Assembly (NCBI GenBank): GCA_002403175.1
Contig: DHHG01000147.1
Coordinates: 1 to 7,410, forward strand
Reading direction: 5' to 3'
DNA from: Syntrophaceae bacterium UBA4778
GTDB lineage: Bacteria > Desulfobacterota > Syntrophia > Syntrophales > UBA4778
Length of the DNA stretch: 7,410 bases
Shown one piece after another: positions 6,692 to 7,410 of the stretch (positions are counted from its first letter, which is position 1; the number at the start of each line of letters is the position of its first letter). The notes beneath the pieces are model-generated. The model was not told the DNA's origin. It saw nothing but the letters and a program-made list of their open reading frames with translations, and did no database searches. The position numbers were made by a program, and so were the translations under genes.

Positions 6692-7410
6692 TTATTTCAT
6701 GGGCGGCACAAACGGTATGTAATAAGCAAATAGCCAGCAGAGCAGAAATACAAGTGGCACATGCACGATCAACTGAAGGACTGAATAACCGACGAGATCC
6801 CTGGCTTTGATGTGGAGCATGCCAAGCAAAGGCAGCATCCAGAACGGGTTCAGCAAATTCGGCAATGCCTCCGATGCATTATAGATCTGAACGACCCAGC
6901 CCATATTGACCTTATGGTCGATCGCCGCTTGCAATATATATGGCGCCTCTATTACCCATTTGCTTCCACCCGATGGAATAAAAACGCCAAGGGTAGCCGA
7001 ATACAGTGCAACCAAAAGCGGATAAGTACCCGGCGTTGTGATCGATACGAAAAGATCGGCCAGCCATTTCGTTATTCCCGTACCGACGATCATTCCGAAA
7101 ATAACCGCATAGAATGGAAATTGAATAAGAACGCCACCTGTGGCTGGTACGGATTGGACCACGGCACGCAAAAATCTTCTTGGACGCCAGTGGAGCAGCA
7201 TTCCCAGGGAAATAAATATCAGATTGTATGTATTCAGATCGAGCGCTGCTAACACACCCTGCGGTGATGTCCTGAAAACATCAAATAGATACCACCACAA
7301 CAAGGCCGCTACCAATAAGGTCAAGATGGGGCTATACTCAAGCCATTCTCCGGGTTTTTGACGCGGTTCGAGTTTCATTTCCATTGGCTCAAATTTCAAA
7401 CCGAAATCCT
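6692..7410 (-). CDS. atoE: AtoE-type short-chain fatty acid transporter, 5' part outside the window
   Basis: This is the C-terminal half (about 238 residues) of a membrane transporter of the AtoE/short-chain fatty acid permease family; full-length members have about 440-470 residues. The frame stays open through the right edge, reading upstream as DFG then LKFEP, so the TTG at 7399 is an internal leucine codon and not a start. Counting that leucine as residue 1, the family signatures are IPSGGSKWVIEAPYI (141-155) and NASEALPNLLNPFWMLPLLG (174-193), followed by KARDLVGY (198-205). About six hydrophobic segments are visible. The family is thought to move acetoacetate, butyrate or similar acids across the inner membrane. 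The gene is convergent with the Ehr-like operon, with 49 bases between the two stop codons, so it is a separate transcription unit. The exact substrate cannot be read from the sequence. Confidence 0.9.
   Translation of the reverse strand, partial: DFGLKFEPMEMKLEPRQKPGEWLEYSPILTLLVAALLWWYLFDVFRTSPQGVLAALDLNTYNLIFISLGMLLHWRPRRFLRAVVQSVPATGGVLIQFPFYAVIFGMIVGTGITKWLADLFVSITTPGTYPLLVALYSATLGVFIPSGGSKWVIEAPYILQAAIDHKVNMGWVVQIYNASEALPNLLNPFWMLPLLGMLHIKARDLVGYSVLQLIVHVPLVFLLCWLFAYYIPFVPPMK

Noticed and set aside
6812..7361. Plus-strand open frames across the transporter region
   Set aside because: The minus-strand frame carries clear AtoE family signatures, so the plus-strand frames are shadows.

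Overview
The window holds most of one operon for a membrane-bound, complex I-like oxidoreductase of the hydrogenase-4/formate hydrogenlyase family, followed by part of a convergent transporter gene. Five genes and the tail of a sixth lie on the plus strand, packed with gaps or overlaps of only a few bases: a HyfB-type antiporter subunit (5' end outside the window), a HyfC/NuoH-type subunit, a HyfE/NuoK-type subunit, a HyfF-type second antiporter subunit, a HyfG-type large subunit (NuoC-like plus NuoD-like domains), and a last gene that joins a two-cluster ferredoxin (HyfH/NuoI-like) to a NuoB-like small subunit (HyfI-like). No separate hyfA, hyfD or hyfH gene lies in the visible part.

The key observation is that the large subunit keeps the fold motifs of the family but has lost all four cysteines that hold the NiFe centre. 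By eye, they align with A205, T208, S495 and G498. The small subunit keeps the four cysteines expected for the cluster next to the active site, and both antiporter subunits keep their channel lysines. The complex therefore looks intact and able to move ions, but it should not be a hydrogenase. This matches the class known as Ehr (energy-converting hydrogenase-related) complexes, reported for example in Geobacter, whose substrate is, to my knowledge, not established. By eye, the quinone-site His and Tyr of complex I are also missing, so the large subunit does not look like a classical quinone reductase either.

Presumed working (inference): electrons pass along the two ferredoxin-type clusters and the NuoB-type cluster of the fused small subunit, to or from an unknown reactant at the large subunit. 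The HyfC-type subunit and the two antiporter subunits couple this to proton or sodium movement across the membrane.

After a gap of about 50 bases with two weak hairpins, the minus strand carries the C-terminal half of an AtoE-type short-chain fatty acid transporter; its start lies beyond the right edge. The organism is a bacterium of roughly balanced base composition. An Ehr-type complex beside a short-chain fatty acid transporter would suit an anaerobe such as a Desulfobacterota-type or fatty-acid-metabolising lineage, but the window does not prove this. No RNA genes, CRISPR arrays, insertion sequences or promoters could be supported; the operon promoter must lie to the left of the window.
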